Assembly (NCBI GenBank): GCA_947374865.1
Contig: CANCDR010000002.1
Span: forward strand, 1-64,000
Source of the DNA: Oxalobacteraceae bacterium
GTDB taxonomy: Bacteria; Pseudomonadota; Gammaproteobacteria; Burkholderiales; Burkholderiaceae_D
DNA length: 64,000 nucleotides
Direction: 5' to 3'
Notes under the pieces: generated by a model
Seen by the model: the letters and a program-made list of their open reading frames with translations, nothing else
Told to the model about the DNA's origin: nothing
The model's database searches: none
Position numbers and translations under genes: made by a program
Shown: positions 45,278-54,627 of the stretch, in pieces
Layout of the letters: each line of letters begins with the position of its first letter
Numbering within the stretch: the stretch's first letter is position 1

Positions 45278-46795
45278 TCACGACTTCGGTAACGCACCCT
45301 TCCAGCCACTTTTCCACTGCACCATCAGGCGCTCCACCAAAGCTGCATTACCCGGCAGCTTGGCAATGTTAGTGTTCTCTTGCGGATCAAGCTGGTGGTC
45401 GTAGAGTTCAATCGCGTCGATTTTGCTGGCATCCTTGGTTTCATGCCAGACGGTGAAGCGGTAGCGTTCGGTGCGCATCGTGTAGCCCATCAGATCGGCT
45501 TTGTCATGGCCCATCTTGGGACGTGGATACTGGCTGAAGGCGGCTGACTTCCAGGCAATCGCAGGGTTTTCCAGAACGGGTTTAAAACTGCGGCCCTCGA
45601 GATGGGTTGGCAGCGGCAAACCAGCCAGCTCTGTGATGGTCGGGTACAGATCGACTAACTCAACCAGCGCATCCGTATGTTGATTAGCGTTTTTCATGCC
45701 GGGGTAAGCGATGATCAGCGGCGCGTTGGTATCGTTTTCAACGTTACCGTGTTTTGCCCAGCCATCGTGTTCGCCCAACTTCCAGCCGTGATCGCCCCAC
45801 AATACGACGATGGTGTTCTTGCGTAGGTCGAGTCGGTCCAGCTCCGCCATGACCCGGCCAATCTGCGCATCCATGTAGCTGGTGGAAGCGTAATAGCCGT
45901 GCTTGAGTTGGCGCGCAAGATCATCCGGGAATGAACCTTCCGGCATGTCCTTGTAGAGCCGTACTTCTCCGCCGGAGAGGACATTCCGAATCGCATAAGA
46001 AGGCGCGTCCTTCGGTGTGAAGCGATTCGGTGCCATGGGTATTTTTGCCGGATCATACATGTCCCAGTATTTCTTCGGCGCGACGAACGGCAGATGCGGG
46101 CGGATAAAGCCGACCGCCAAAAAGAACGGCGTCTTTTTATCACGCAAGGTACTCAAGCTTGAAATCGCCAGGTCGGCTACTTTGCCGTCGGTGAAGGTAT
46201 TGTCTGGCACATCGGCCATCTCCAGCACGGGTCCACGATATTTTGACTTGCCGTTAGCACCAGGCTTCTTTGCACCTTCAGGCAAATCGTCCGGATCGAT
46301 TTCTGCCTTGACCTTCGCTGCCGGACTATTGAGCTCGGCCGCATACTTCGGCGCTGCCGGGGTTACCCAGGGCGTCGACCAGGTGGCTTCATCGTTATAC
46401 CCACCATGATAAATTTTCCCCATGCCCTGCACAAAATAGCCGTTCTGTTTAAAGTGCTGGCCGAGCGTGACGACATCCGGCAGGGCCTGACGGAAATTGG
46501 TGACCAGGTCCCAGACCTTGGTGGTGTCCGGACGAGTACCTGTCATCACGCTTGAGCGGGAAGGCGAACAGACCGCTTGCTGCACATAAGCACGGTTAAA
46601 CGTCATGCCGTTTTGCGCGATGCGATCCAGGTTTGGCGTGCGGATTTCCTTGACACCATAAGCACCCATTTCAGGTCGCATATCGTCCATGGCGATGAAC
46701 AGGATATTGGGCCGATCCGCTGCATAGGCGACGCCGGCCAGACAGCTCAATACACAAAAATACAGCGGCTTAGTGTGTTTCATCAGTGTGCGCAT
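45278..46795 (-). CDS. Exported type I sulfatase (iduronate-2-sulfatase-like)
   Basis: A 505-residue sulfatase with a signal peptide (about 1-25). Metal ligands are in NILFIAMDDMRPEMGAYG, and the formylglycine site is CSPSR at residues 76-80. LWGDHGWKLGEHDGWAKH provides the Asp-His pair and downstream lysine/histidine. The overall pattern, with VTLGQHFKQNGYFVQGMGKIYHG, resembles iduronate-2-sulfatase. It probably removes sulfate from a uronic-acid polysaccharide in the periplasm. It needs an anaerobic sulfatase-maturating or FGE enzyme from elsewhere. Confidence 0.9.
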   Translation of the reverse strand: MRTLMKHTKPLYFCVLSCLAGVAYAADRPNILFIAMDDMRPEMGAYGVKEIRTPNLDRIAQNGMTFNRAYVQQAVCSPSRSSVMTGTRPDTTKVWDLVTNFRQALPDVVTLGQHFKQNGYFVQGMGKIYHGGYNDEATWSTPWVTPAAPKYAAELNSPAAKVKAEIDPDDLPEGAKKPGANGKSKYRGPVLEMADVPDNTFTDGKVADLAISSLSTLRDKKTPFFLAVGFIRPHLPFVAPKKYWDMYDPAKIPMAPNRFTPKDAPSYAIRNVLSGGEVRLYKDMPEGSFPDDLARQLKHGYYASTSYMDAQIGRVMAELDRLDLRKNTIVVLWGDHGWKLGEHDGWAKHGNVENDTNAPLIIAYPGMKNANQHTDALVELVDLYPTITELAGLPLPTHLEGRSFKPVLENPAIAWKSAAFSQYPRPKMGHDKADLMGYTMRTERYRFTVWHETKDASKIDAIELYDHQLDPQENTNIAKLPGNAALVERLMVQWKSGWKGALPKS

Positions 46796-46868
46796 TTTTT
46801 ATCCAGGTCAGGGGCAATCGCGTTCGCCGTCACGCAAGTAATTATGTCGAAAGAAATCGATGCAGGGA

Positions 46869-48212
46869 TCAGTCTTCTTTCGCCTTATTCGCTAATTTTT
46901 TATCTTTGTCTTTATTCTCGTGCCGGCCGGTGCCATCTCCTTGATCGAGAAAGCCTCCTGCGGGATTGAGCGACTCCAGGGCGCGCTGCAAACGAACTCT
47001 GGCGGCGACTGCGGCGGGGTCTTTGCTGTCCTTGTCGACCAAAGTTTGGCCAAAGGGCTCGTCGGCCATATTGAATAATTCACCGCTCTCATTTAACTTG
47101 AAGCCGGCTTCCTGCACCTGCCACTTACGCGCTAACTGGGTAAATATCCAGTCGCGTTTCTGGCCCGGCTGTCCACGCAGCTGCGGCGCAAAACTATGCC
47201 CGTCGATGATAGTTTTAGCGGGCAGTGCTGTGCCAGTAATCTCGGCAAAGGTCGGCAGGAAGTCACTCGAATCAATCGGATTATCGACCACCACACCCAC
47301 CGGCGTAACGCCTTTCCAGTTTGCGATCAGGGGAACTCGGCTGCCGCCTTCGAGCATCATCCCTTTGCTGCCGTGAATCTGTCGACCGCCGATGGTGGCC
47401 ATCCTCGCCTGAGCGGCCGCTGTGCCATTGTCACCAAAGAAAACGATCAGGGTATTTTCACGTAAGTGCAGACGTTCGAGTTCGTCCATCAGCTTACCGA
47501 CGAGTTTATCCATGTAATGGACATTGTCCGCGTAGAGGGTCTTGCTGCCGGGGACGCTGTCTGGCGTCGGCAAAATTTCATTATGCACTTCGGACAAAGA
47601 ATAGTAAGCATAAAACGGTTTGCTGCGATTTTTCTCAAGAAAATTTACCAAATGTTTGTGCATCACATCCGGCATGTATTCCTTGTCCCGTAGTTTCACC
47701 GTATTGCCATTCACTTCGTAAGTACCGCCCTTGAGTTGGGTATTCCAGTAGATGCCACTACCTTTGAATTGCAGATAATCGTCGAAGCCATAATCGGCTG
47801 CGCGCAGCGGTAGCTGCCCCCATTTACCAATCATCGTTGTCACGTAGCCAGCCGGCTTTAAAATGCGCGGCATGAAAATTTCCCGATCTGGCATTGGGAT
47901 GACACCGGTGGCGTCCTGATTGGTCGCGCCGGTTCGGAAGGGATAACGTCCACTGAGGATTTGTGCTCTGGAAGGCCCACACAGCGGCACAGTATAGGCA
48001 TGACTAAAGCGTATTCCGGTTTTGGCCAGCGCATCGATATTCGGCGTTTTATAGGCATCACCGCCATAGGCACCAACTTCGCCGATGCCGTAGTCGTCAG
48101 CCAGAATAAAAATAATATTGGGTTTATCAATCGACTTAGTTGCCGCATGCACAGTCGTCGCAAAACCGCATAGCAGTACCAAAAGGGAAAGGCCGCGCAT
48201 CATGTTGATCAT
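46869..48212 (-). CDS. Exported type I sulfatase (arylsulfatase A-like)
   Basis: A 447-residue sulfatase. Residues 1-23 form the signal (an ATG four codons in is an alternative start). PNIIFILADDYGIGEVGAYG holds metal ligands; CGPSR at 78-82 is the formylglycine site. VFFGDNGTAAAQA and GSKGMMLEGGSRVPLI follow the usual order. The protein is only about 30% similar in layout to the next sulfatase, so the two probably attack different sulfate positions. It lies 77 bp behind the TonB receptor stop, with a terminator between. Confidence 0.9.
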   Translation of the reverse strand: MINMMRGLSLLVLLCGFATTVHAATKSIDKPNIIFILADDYGIGEVGAYGGDAYKTPNIDALAKTGIRFSHAYTVPLCGPSRAQILSGRYPFRTGATNQDATGVIPMPDREIFMPRILKPAGYVTTMIGKWGQLPLRAADYGFDDYLQFKGSGIYWNTQLKGGTYEVNGNTVKLRDKEYMPDVMHKHLVNFLEKNRSKPFYAYYSLSEVHNEILPTPDSVPGSKTLYADNVHYMDKLVGKLMDELERLHLRENTLIVFFGDNGTAAAQARMATIGGRQIHGSKGMMLEGGSRVPLIANWKGVTPVGVVVDNPIDSSDFLPTFAEITGTALPAKTIIDGHSFAPQLRGQPGQKRDWIFTQLARKWQVQEAGFKLNESGELFNMADEPFGQTLVDKDSKDPAAVAARVRLQRALESLNPAGGFLDQGDGTGRHENKDKDKKLANKAKED

Positions 48213-48235
48213 CCTGATTTAATTAAGCGAGTAAT

Positions 48236-48268
48236 AAAAAAACACCGCCAGACTTTGTCGTCCGGCGG
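48236..48268 (-). terminator. Rho-independent terminator behind the TonB-dependent receptor
   Basis: On the minus strand a 9-bp stem (arms 48260-48268 and 48245-48253, one G-T pair) with a 6-base loop is followed by a T-rich run ending at 48236. It separates receptor and sulfatase transcripts, at least in part. Confidence 0.8.
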
Positions 48269-48289
48269 CGCTAAAGGGGATTACATTTT

Positions 48290-50806
48290 TTAAAACTTAA
48301 CGTCCAGCTTCACACTAAAGTAACGGAACGAATCACGCGCCGGCACCCAGCTATTGACCGCGATCAACTGCGATGACGTTGTCGGGCCATTCCGGTAAGA
48401 CGGACCACCCAAGTTAAAGTTAGGAACATAGAAACGGTCAAACAGGTTATTAATACGGAAGCTTATTACGTACTTATCGCTGTTATCACGAACACCAAAA
48501 CCCAGATCCGTAATGGTATAGCCCTTATTCACTAAATTCGGGTCATTGTTAATGTTGGTGTTGTACTCACTCTGGTAGCGCATATTCGCATTCACGAAAG
48601 CAGCGAACGGCATCGAAGGAATACCGAAGTCATAATTTCCACCAATGTTCACCTTGATTTTTGGTGTATTAGGGAAGATGCCGCCAGAAAGATCCTGAAA
48701 GCCGGTCGTGGCACCAGGCAGCGCTGGGAAACATTTATTATTAAAGCCTGCGAGCGAACCATTGCTGGCCAGTTTAGTCGTACCAACGGCGACATTGGTT
48801 AAGTCGGTGTAACAAATGCCACTCTTCCAGTCTTCGATGGTCGGTAGCGTGTAAGCCAGGGACGCATTAAGGGTCAGTCCGGCTGCAACCAACATATTCG
48901 CATCCACTTCTGCACCGCGGGTGCCGATCATCGGGATCGATGTCAGCTGATTATAAAAGATTGGATCATTGGGCAAAGTGAAGGTCGCTTGCTGCTGATA
49001 ATGGGCAAATTTCGAATTAAAAGCCGCGACTGCGAGCGTCATTTTGTTATCAAACAAATTGGCTTTCAAACCGATTTCAAATGACTTGCTCGTTTCTGGC
49101 GCGACAGGGAAAGCCGATGATGTCTTTAAGCCCGACGTCAGGTCATAAGCGATACCCTTGTAACCCGTGGCGGCCATGGCGTAGACCATTACCTCTTTAT
49201 TGATTTGCTTTTGCAGACTCAGCTTACCGGTAATCGCCTTGTCGACATTGCCGACGTTAGAGAACTGGTCAATCCCGACAGGCCCTGGCACAAAGCTGGC
49301 ATCATCAATCTGGTTCGTGTAAAAGTTACGCTTGTAGTCAAAACCGGACTCTTCCGAATTCAGACGCATACCAGCAAGCAAGGTGTAAGTCGGCATAAAG
49401 TCCCATGATGCCTGACCAAAAATGGACTTATTCACGTTATAAACGCTGGTCACGTAATTGGTCGGGCTGGTTGGGGACGTTGCAGTACATACCGTCGGCG
49501 CGAGGCAATAGCCGCGGGTAAAACGACGATCGATTTCATTCCGCGCCCACCACAGACCGGCAACGTAGCGGAAGTCACTATTATCAGGCGACACCAGTCG
49601 GATCTCTTCGCTCTTGGCGCGAATGTCGTAGGTACCGAATTGATTACCACCGATGGTCAGCGCAGTCGAGCCTGCCTTGGCGATCGTCGGTACGTCGACA
49701 AAATCCTGGTCACGATAATCGTTGGCTTTGTAACGGTTATACGACGTAATCGACATCAGCACGGCGTCGTTAGGGAGTGTGTAAGACACTTTTACACCAG
49801 TACCGTTGTCCGTTGAATTAATCCCCGTCGGAAAATCACGCCGCACATTGATATTTTTTGGATCGTTGGGATTAATACCAGCCAGGGTCACCGTCGCAGG
49901 AAGTAATGGGCTGCCACCCAGGTAAGCATTAGCAATCCCTACCGGCGTCGAGGTCAAGTTGCCCGCTGCCAAAGAACCACTCGTGAGATTAAAGCCATTG
50001 ATCGCTGTAACGCCTTTGCCGTTCTTTTGATCGTTGTAGTAAGGGGTGAGATCAACATCGATCGCGCTGGTCGGATGCCAGGACAATTTAGCCATCAAGG
50101 TCTTACCTGATGAGCCGCCGACATTTTCATTCGTGGTCAGATTATGTAACAGGCCGTCGAAATTCGAACGGCTGGCAGCAACGCGCACACCGAATTCGTC
50201 ATTGACTTTGCCGCCTACCGAAGCACTAACCCGTGTTTCGTGGTCATTGGTAAGATAGCCACTGGCGCGAAAAATCATCGGGCCGGTGATTGGCTTGGTG
50301 ACGATATTGACCGCACCAGCGACGGAAGATTTACCAAAAAGCGTGCTCTGGGGTCCCTTCAGGATTTCGATACGGGCGACGTCAGCCAGATCGCGAAATG
50401 ACTGGAACTGTGCAGCCATCGGAATATCATCGATGATCACAGACACGTCGGATTCCACACCGATACCGTTAGACAATGTACCGATACCACGCATGAAAAT
50501 GGTGTTATTGGCAGCTGTCGTACCTGAGGCAACGGAAAGTGCAGGCGTCAAAGCGATCACGTCTTCCATCTCGCGGATGTTGGCGCGCTGAATGACGGCT
50601 TCACTCAATACTGAAATCGCCATTGGTACGCTTTCCAGTTTTTCTACGCGTTTGTTGGCGCTCACAACGACGGATTCCAGCTTACCGGTCGTAGATACGC
50701 CCTCTTGTGCCATCGCAGTGTGCGTAATGGCCATCAAAGCGATCGACAAGGCCGTCAACATCGGCTTGGTCTTGCTTTGGTTTGCTGCAAATTGTTTATG
50801 ACTCAC
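48290..50806 (-). CDS. TonB-dependent outer-membrane receptor
   Basis: An 838-residue receptor with a signal peptide (cleavage near MAQEG). A TonB-box-like LESVVVSANKR is followed by a plug domain (VIQRANIREMEDVIALTPALSV, then IEILKGPQSTLFGKSSVAGAVNIVTK) and a 22-strand barrel ending in an aromatic residue (SVKLDVKF). It lies head-to-head with the alginate-lyase-like gene and upstream of two sulfatases and an esterase. It is therefore likely to import oligosaccharides rather than siderophores. Confidence 0.92.
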   Translation of the reverse strand: MSHKQFAANQSKTKPMLTALSIALMAITHTAMAQEGVSTTGKLESVVVSANKRVEKLESVPMAISVLSEAVIQRANIREMEDVIALTPALSVASGTTAANNTIFMRGIGTLSNGIGVESDVSVIIDDIPMAAQFQSFRDLADVARIEILKGPQSTLFGKSSVAGAVNIVTKPITGPMIFRASGYLTNDHETRVSASVGGKVNDEFGVRVAASRSNFDGLLHNLTTNENVGGSSGKTLMAKLSWHPTSAIDVDLTPYYNDQKNGKGVTAINGFNLTSGSLAAGNLTSTPVGIANAYLGGSPLLPATVTLAGINPNDPKNINVRRDFPTGINSTDNGTGVKVSYTLPNDAVLMSITSYNRYKANDYRDQDFVDVPTIAKAGSTALTIGGNQFGTYDIRAKSEEIRLVSPDNSDFRYVAGLWWARNEIDRRFTRGYCLAPTVCTATSPTSPTNYVTSVYNVNKSIFGQASWDFMPTYTLLAGMRLNSEESGFDYKRNFYTNQIDDASFVPGPVGIDQFSNVGNVDKAITGKLSLQKQINKEVMVYAMAATGYKGIAYDLTSGLKTSSAFPVAPETSKSFEIGLKANLFDNKMTLAVAAFNSKFAHYQQQATFTLPNDPIFYNQLTSIPMIGTRGAEVDANMLVAAGLTLNASLAYTLPTIEDWKSGICYTDLTNVAVGTTKLASNGSLAGFNNKCFPALPGATTGFQDLSGGIFPNTPKIKVNIGGNYDFGIPSMPFAAFVNANMRYQSEYNTNINNDPNLVNKGYTITDLGFGVRDNSDKYVISFRINNLFDRFYVPNFNLGGPSYRNGPTTSSQLIAVNSWVPARDSFRYFSVKLDVKF

Positions 50807-51264
50807 TCTATTCTCCTCAGCTACTGCGTTTTATTAAAATGTGCCTATTCTCGTGACGAATCTTGGAGATCGTTTTGCACTTGTAACGATTGCGACCAAA
50901 AGTCTTGGCCCTACGCCTGCAAGATTGCATTTACCTAAAGGGGAAAACGATTAACTACCAATAATAGGGCATTTTTTTGTTGCAGTAAAGACTCTTTTTG
51001 TAAAGAAATGACGATGGCCGGCAAGTCCTTTGCTCCAGCACTAAATTCGCTCTTTTTGTTGTTTTAAGGAGAAGTTTAAGCGACTGTCAGCACATTTTTT
51101 CAGGCCAAATCGCAGATTAACTTGACCTGCCTAGATATTTTCAATGTGCAGGGATTGAGTGACATGGAACTTATTTGGTGTTAATTTATGTAATCGTTTA
51201 ACTAAATCAAAAACGCGTCGCTTCGTATTCGACGGCGAGCCCATTTTCTCTTGAAAGCCACTGC
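50807..51264. promoter_or_regulatory. Divergent control region with LacI-like operator motifs
   Basis: This 458-bp gap separates the receptor from the lyase gene. It contains ATCGTT/AACGAT at 50869-50874, 50885-50890, 50946-50951 and 51193-51198. Two of these extend to a shared 9-mer AAACGATTA in opposite orientations (50945-50953 and 51191-51199). The core TAAnCGnTTA is palindromic around CG, which is the hallmark of LacI-family operators. No LacI gene is in the window. No other coding frame is visible. Confidence 0.45.
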
Positions 51265-52458
51265 ATGAAAATCAAGCTTACTTTGTGCCTGTTACTCCCG
51301 CTCTTGTCGCAAACGGCGCCGGCCAGGCCCGAACCTGCACCTGCAAGCTTGACCAAGCAGCTGTCCAATGTTGCCGCGATTGATCGGCAGTACATTTTGC
51401 GCTTGGCAGATACCGCGCTTACGCTCGCACCCATCACGTTCACCCAATTCAGTGCCAAGTTCAGCACCGGTGGCCCGAACGATTTTTATTCCAACGGCGA
51501 CTATTGGTGGCCCAATCCCGCCACCCCAGACGGCCTGCCCTATGTAAACCGTGACGGCCAGACCAATCCGGAAAACTTTAATTTCCATCGCATGGCGCTG
51601 CGTCAGTTACGTGATGCGGTGGCGGCCTTAGCGGCAGCCAGCAAGATTACCCATGAGGCGCGTTACGCGGTGAAGGCAGCGCAGCTGCTACAGGTTTTTT
51701 TTATTGATCCCGCCACCAGGATGAATCCGCATCTGCAATATGCGCAGGCGATTCCCGGCGTGTCCCCCGGACGGGGGATTGGCGTGATCGACACCCTGCA
51801 TTTGATCGAAATTCCGCAAGCCGTGTTGGCCTTGCAGCAGGATAAGGCCTTTCCCGCCGCGACGCGGGACGGTGTACAGCAATGGTTTCGCGAATATCAG
51901 ACATGGATGTTGAACAGTAAAAACGGACGCGATGAAGGCAGCGAAAAAAATAATCACTCGGTCGCTTACTGGCTGCAGATTGCTGTCTTTGCCAGGTTCA
52001 CCGATGACCAAACATCGATGAGCGAAGCGCGCCGTCAGTTCAAGGAAAATTTCGTGCCCAAACAAATGGCGGCCGACGGCAGTTTTCCGCTCGAACTCAA
52101 GCGCACCAAGCCGTATGCGTATTCGATTTTTCAGCTCGATAATATGAGCGCCTTGTGCCAAGTCTTATCGACGCCGAGCGAGAACCTGTGGGAATTTACC
52201 TTACCGGATGGACGAGGCATGCGCCGTGCTGCGGCGTATTTGTTTCCGTATCTGGCGGATAAATCGACCTGGCCGTTAAAGCCAGATGTGCAGGCCTGGG
52301 ATGGCTGGCCGGCGCGTCAGCCGGCCTTACTGTTTGCTGGCCGGGCCTTCGAATTACCTGCTTACCTTACGCTCTGGTCGGGCATGCGTCCCGATCCGCA
52401 AGATGACGAAGTCCAGCGCAATATCGCGATCACCCAGCCTTTGCTGTGGATCGATTAA
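51265..52458 (+). CDS. Exported alginate-lyase-family polysaccharide lyase
   Basis: A 397-residue protein with a signal peptide (about 1-20). It is an all-helical (alpha/alpha)-toroid of the Alginate_lyase Pfam type. Motifs are GDYWWPNPATPDGLPYVNRDGQTNPE, MNPHLQYAQAIPG followed by GRGIGVIDTLHLIEI, and EKNNHSVAYWLQIA with the Asn-His pair. The family covers PL5 alginate lyases and uronan lyases such as PL38, so the polymer may be mannuronan, glucuronan or a related uronan. It is divergent from the TonB receptor. Confidence 0.85.
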   Translation: MKIKLTLCLLLPLLSQTAPARPEPAPASLTKQLSNVAAIDRQYILRLADTALTLAPITFTQFSAKFSTGGPNDFYSNGDYWWPNPATPDGLPYVNRDGQTNPENFNFHRMALRQLRDAVAALAAASKITHEARYAVKAAQLLQVFFIDPATRMNPHLQYAQAIPGVSPGRGIGVIDTLHLIEIPQAVLALQQDKAFPAATRDGVQQWFREYQTWMLNSKNGRDEGSEKNNHSVAYWLQIAVFARFTDDQTSMSEARRQFKENFVPKQMAADGSFPLELKRTKPYAYSIFQLDNMSALCQVLSTPSENLWEFTLPDGRGMRRAAAYLFPYLADKSTWPLKPDVQAWDGWPARQPALLFAGRAFELPAYLTLWSGMRPDPQDDEVQRNIAITQPLLWID

Positions 52459-52552
52459 GGAAAGTCATTCACGCTGTCTTGTGCACGACCGTTGATGTCG
52501 ATGATTTGGGCGAAGAAACGCCCGACTGTGTCGCATTCATCAAGGCTGACAT

Positions 52553-53725
52553 TTATTGTGCTGAAAAGTGAAAGCTGGTCAGCGAACGATAGGTCTGACC
52601 GGGTAGTAAAACGGTCGAGGGAAAATGCGGATGATTCGGGCTGTCAGGTAAGTGCTGGGTTTCAAACGCAAAGCCGGCGTACTTTTGATAGCCGATACCC
52701 TCACTGCCGATTTCACTGCCATCAAAGCCATTCCCGGTATTAAATTGCACCGACGGCTCGGTGGTGCGCACTTCCATCCGCCGACCACTGTGCAGCTCAT
52801 CAATCACCGCTACGCGCGCAAGCTTGCCGGTGGTTTGGGTGAATAACAAACTGTGATCAATGCCCGGTGGGTCACCCAGTAATTCGGAGGGTGATGAAAG
52901 TCGCTGCGCAACGCCCGACTTCACACGAAAATCCAACGCTGTGCCGGCAACGCTCAGGATCGCGCCTGTCGGAATGCGTTTGGCATCGGTCTCGGTGTAG
53001 CGATCTGCCATGATCTGGAAACGATGCGAAGCGAGTCCGGATGATCCGGCGCCGGCAAGATTAAAATATCCGTGATTGGTAAAATTGATTACTGTCGGCT
53101 GATCGGTGGTGGCCTGGTATTCAATCCGAAATTCATTACTTTTTCGCAGAAGCCGGTAAGTCACCTGCACAATCAAGCGCCCGGGAAAACGCTGATCGCC
53201 ATCCGGACTGATCATCTCAAACACCGAACCGATGGATGTCGCATCCGAAAAATCTTGGCGCTGCCAGAGCCGACGATCAAAGCCATTCGGATCGCCGTGC
53301 AGGCTCACCCCTCTGGCATTCGCTTCGAGCTGGATGACCTTACCATTCAGGGTAAATTGCGCATTGCCGATGCGTCCGGCATAGCGGCCCATGATGGCGG
53401 AAAACCGTCGCTGGGTCCGTTCGTAGGCGCCCAGATCGGGCAGACTGAGCATGATGTTTTGCTGTTTGCCTAGCCGGTCTGGTACTTCGACTGAGACCAG
53501 CGTTGCGCCATAATTGATGTACGAGAGCCGCATGCCGCGATCATTTTGCAGCGTCACCCGCTCATTGGCCTGACCATTGCTGGTCGTGCCCCAGGCTTGC
53601 ACTGTGCTGGTGGCACTTCTGGCCTGTCCTGTCAGCGTTAAAGCCATGGTCGCGCACAGCATCAGTGCTGACCAGACGTGGCGATGCTGATGTAACAGCC
53701 GCGCAGTTTGAGCGGGGATAGGCAT
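52553..53725 (-). CDS. Exported aldose 1-epimerase (GalM-like)
   Basis: A 390-residue protein from ATG 53725; its A overlaps the stop of the SMP-30 gene. A signal-like segment (about 16-38) suggests the periplasm. Conserved residues: His in SLHGDPNGFDRRLW, His in FTNHGYFNLAG, and catalytic Glu in AFETQHLPDSPNHP. It interconverts sugar anomers, here probably uronates before import or oxidation. Longer upstream starts would lie inside the SMP-30 gene and are rejected. Confidence 0.88.
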   Translation of the reverse strand: MPIPAQTARLLHQHRHVWSALMLCATMALTLTGQARSATSTVQAWGTTSNGQANERVTLQNDRGMRLSYINYGATLVSVEVPDRLGKQQNIMLSLPDLGAYERTQRRFSAIMGRYAGRIGNAQFTLNGKVIQLEANARGVSLHGDPNGFDRRLWQRQDFSDATSIGSVFEMISPDGDQRFPGRLIVQVTYRLLRKSNEFRIEYQATTDQPTVINFTNHGYFNLAGAGSSGLASHRFQIMADRYTETDAKRIPTGAILSVAGTALDFRVKSGVAQRLSSPSELLGDPPGIDHSLLFTQTTGKLARVAVIDELHSGRRMEVRTTEPSVQFNTGNGFDGSEIGSEGIGYQKYAGFAFETQHLPDSPNHPHFPSTVLLPGQTYRSLTSFHFSAQ

Positions 53726-54618
53726 CAAGTACGAAATGGCGTTTCTGCGATGCCGGTCACGCCGGGTCGCAACATCAGCACAGCACCGGCCCACAGATCG
53801 GTTTCCGGAATACCGGCACTGATCGAGGTCACCAGTAAAGTTTGCATGTCGTCGCCACCAAAGCTGCACATGGAGGGTTTCGCCATCGGCACATCAAGCC
53901 GCCGATCGAGTATGCCTTCGGGTGTAAAGCGCAGAATGCAGCCGGCATCGTTAGCGCAAATCCAATAGCAGCCTTCGCTATCGACTGCCGCGCCATCTGG
54001 CCGACCGGGATAGGCATTCATATCAACGAAGAGTCGTTGATGACTTGGCGTACCGGTCTCGGTATCGTAATCAAACGCCCAGATCAGCTGACGTGACATG
54101 TGCGAATCTGACAGATACATGGTGCGGCCATCCGGTGACCAGGCCAGACCATTCTGCACGATCAGTTCCGATACCACCGGCGCTGAAAGTCCATTTTGTG
54201 AGGTGTAACGATACAGATGACCGACCGGACTGGCAGCCGCCATGTCCATGAACATGGTGCCGCTCCAGAAGCGTCCCTGACGATCGCAGCGACCGTCATT
54301 AAAGCGCATGCCCGCGCCGAGTTCGGCAGGCGCAGCCAAACGTTTTTCATGCGCCATCTGCTCCTCGCCCAGGAATAGCGAAAACAAGCCGCTTTCCATT
54401 CCGGCGATAAGGCCGCCATCCGCATTAAAGGCAATACATGCCACCATTTCCGAGGTCGTCCAATTGCGCGTTTTACCGCTGTGCGGATCAAAGCGCCAGA
54501 TGGTGCGGGCGACAATGTCGACCCAATACCAAGCGCGCTGTTCAGCGTTCCACAGCGGGCTCTCGCCGACGATACATTTAATGTCGGCGACGCGTTCGAT
54601 ACCTGCGATTGATGACAT
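53725..54618 (-). CDS. SMP-30/gluconolactonase-family lactonase
   Basis: A 297-residue six-bladed beta-propeller of the SMP-30/regucalcin type. Metal ligands: Glu in VGESPLWNAEQ, Asn in MRFNDGRCDRQGRFWSGTM, Asn in VQNGLAWSPDGRTMYLSDS and Asp in GRPDGAAVDSEG. It probably opens an aldonic or aldaric lactone made by uronate dehydrogenation. It is the gene before galM and 9 bp after the MFS gene. Confidence 0.9.
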   Translation of the reverse strand: MSSIAGIERVADIKCIVGESPLWNAEQRAWYWVDIVARTIWRFDPHSGKTRNWTTSEMVACIAFNADGGLIAGMESGLFSLFLGEEQMAHEKRLAAPAELGAGMRFNDGRCDRQGRFWSGTMFMDMAAASPVGHLYRYTSQNGLSAPVVSELIVQNGLAWSPDGRTMYLSDSHMSRQLIWAFDYDTETGTPSHQRLFVDMNAYPGRPDGAAVDSEGCYWICANDAGCILRFTPEGILDRRLDVPMAKPSMCSFGGDDMQTLLVTSISAGIPETDLWAGAVLMLRPGVTGIAETPFRT

Positions 54619-54627
54619 GCTTATTCC

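Noticed and set aside
53726..53869. Extended N-terminus of the aldose epimerase
   Set aside because: The extra 48 codons are inside the SMP-30 gene in another frame; the ATG at 53725 gives a clean signal-like N-terminus.
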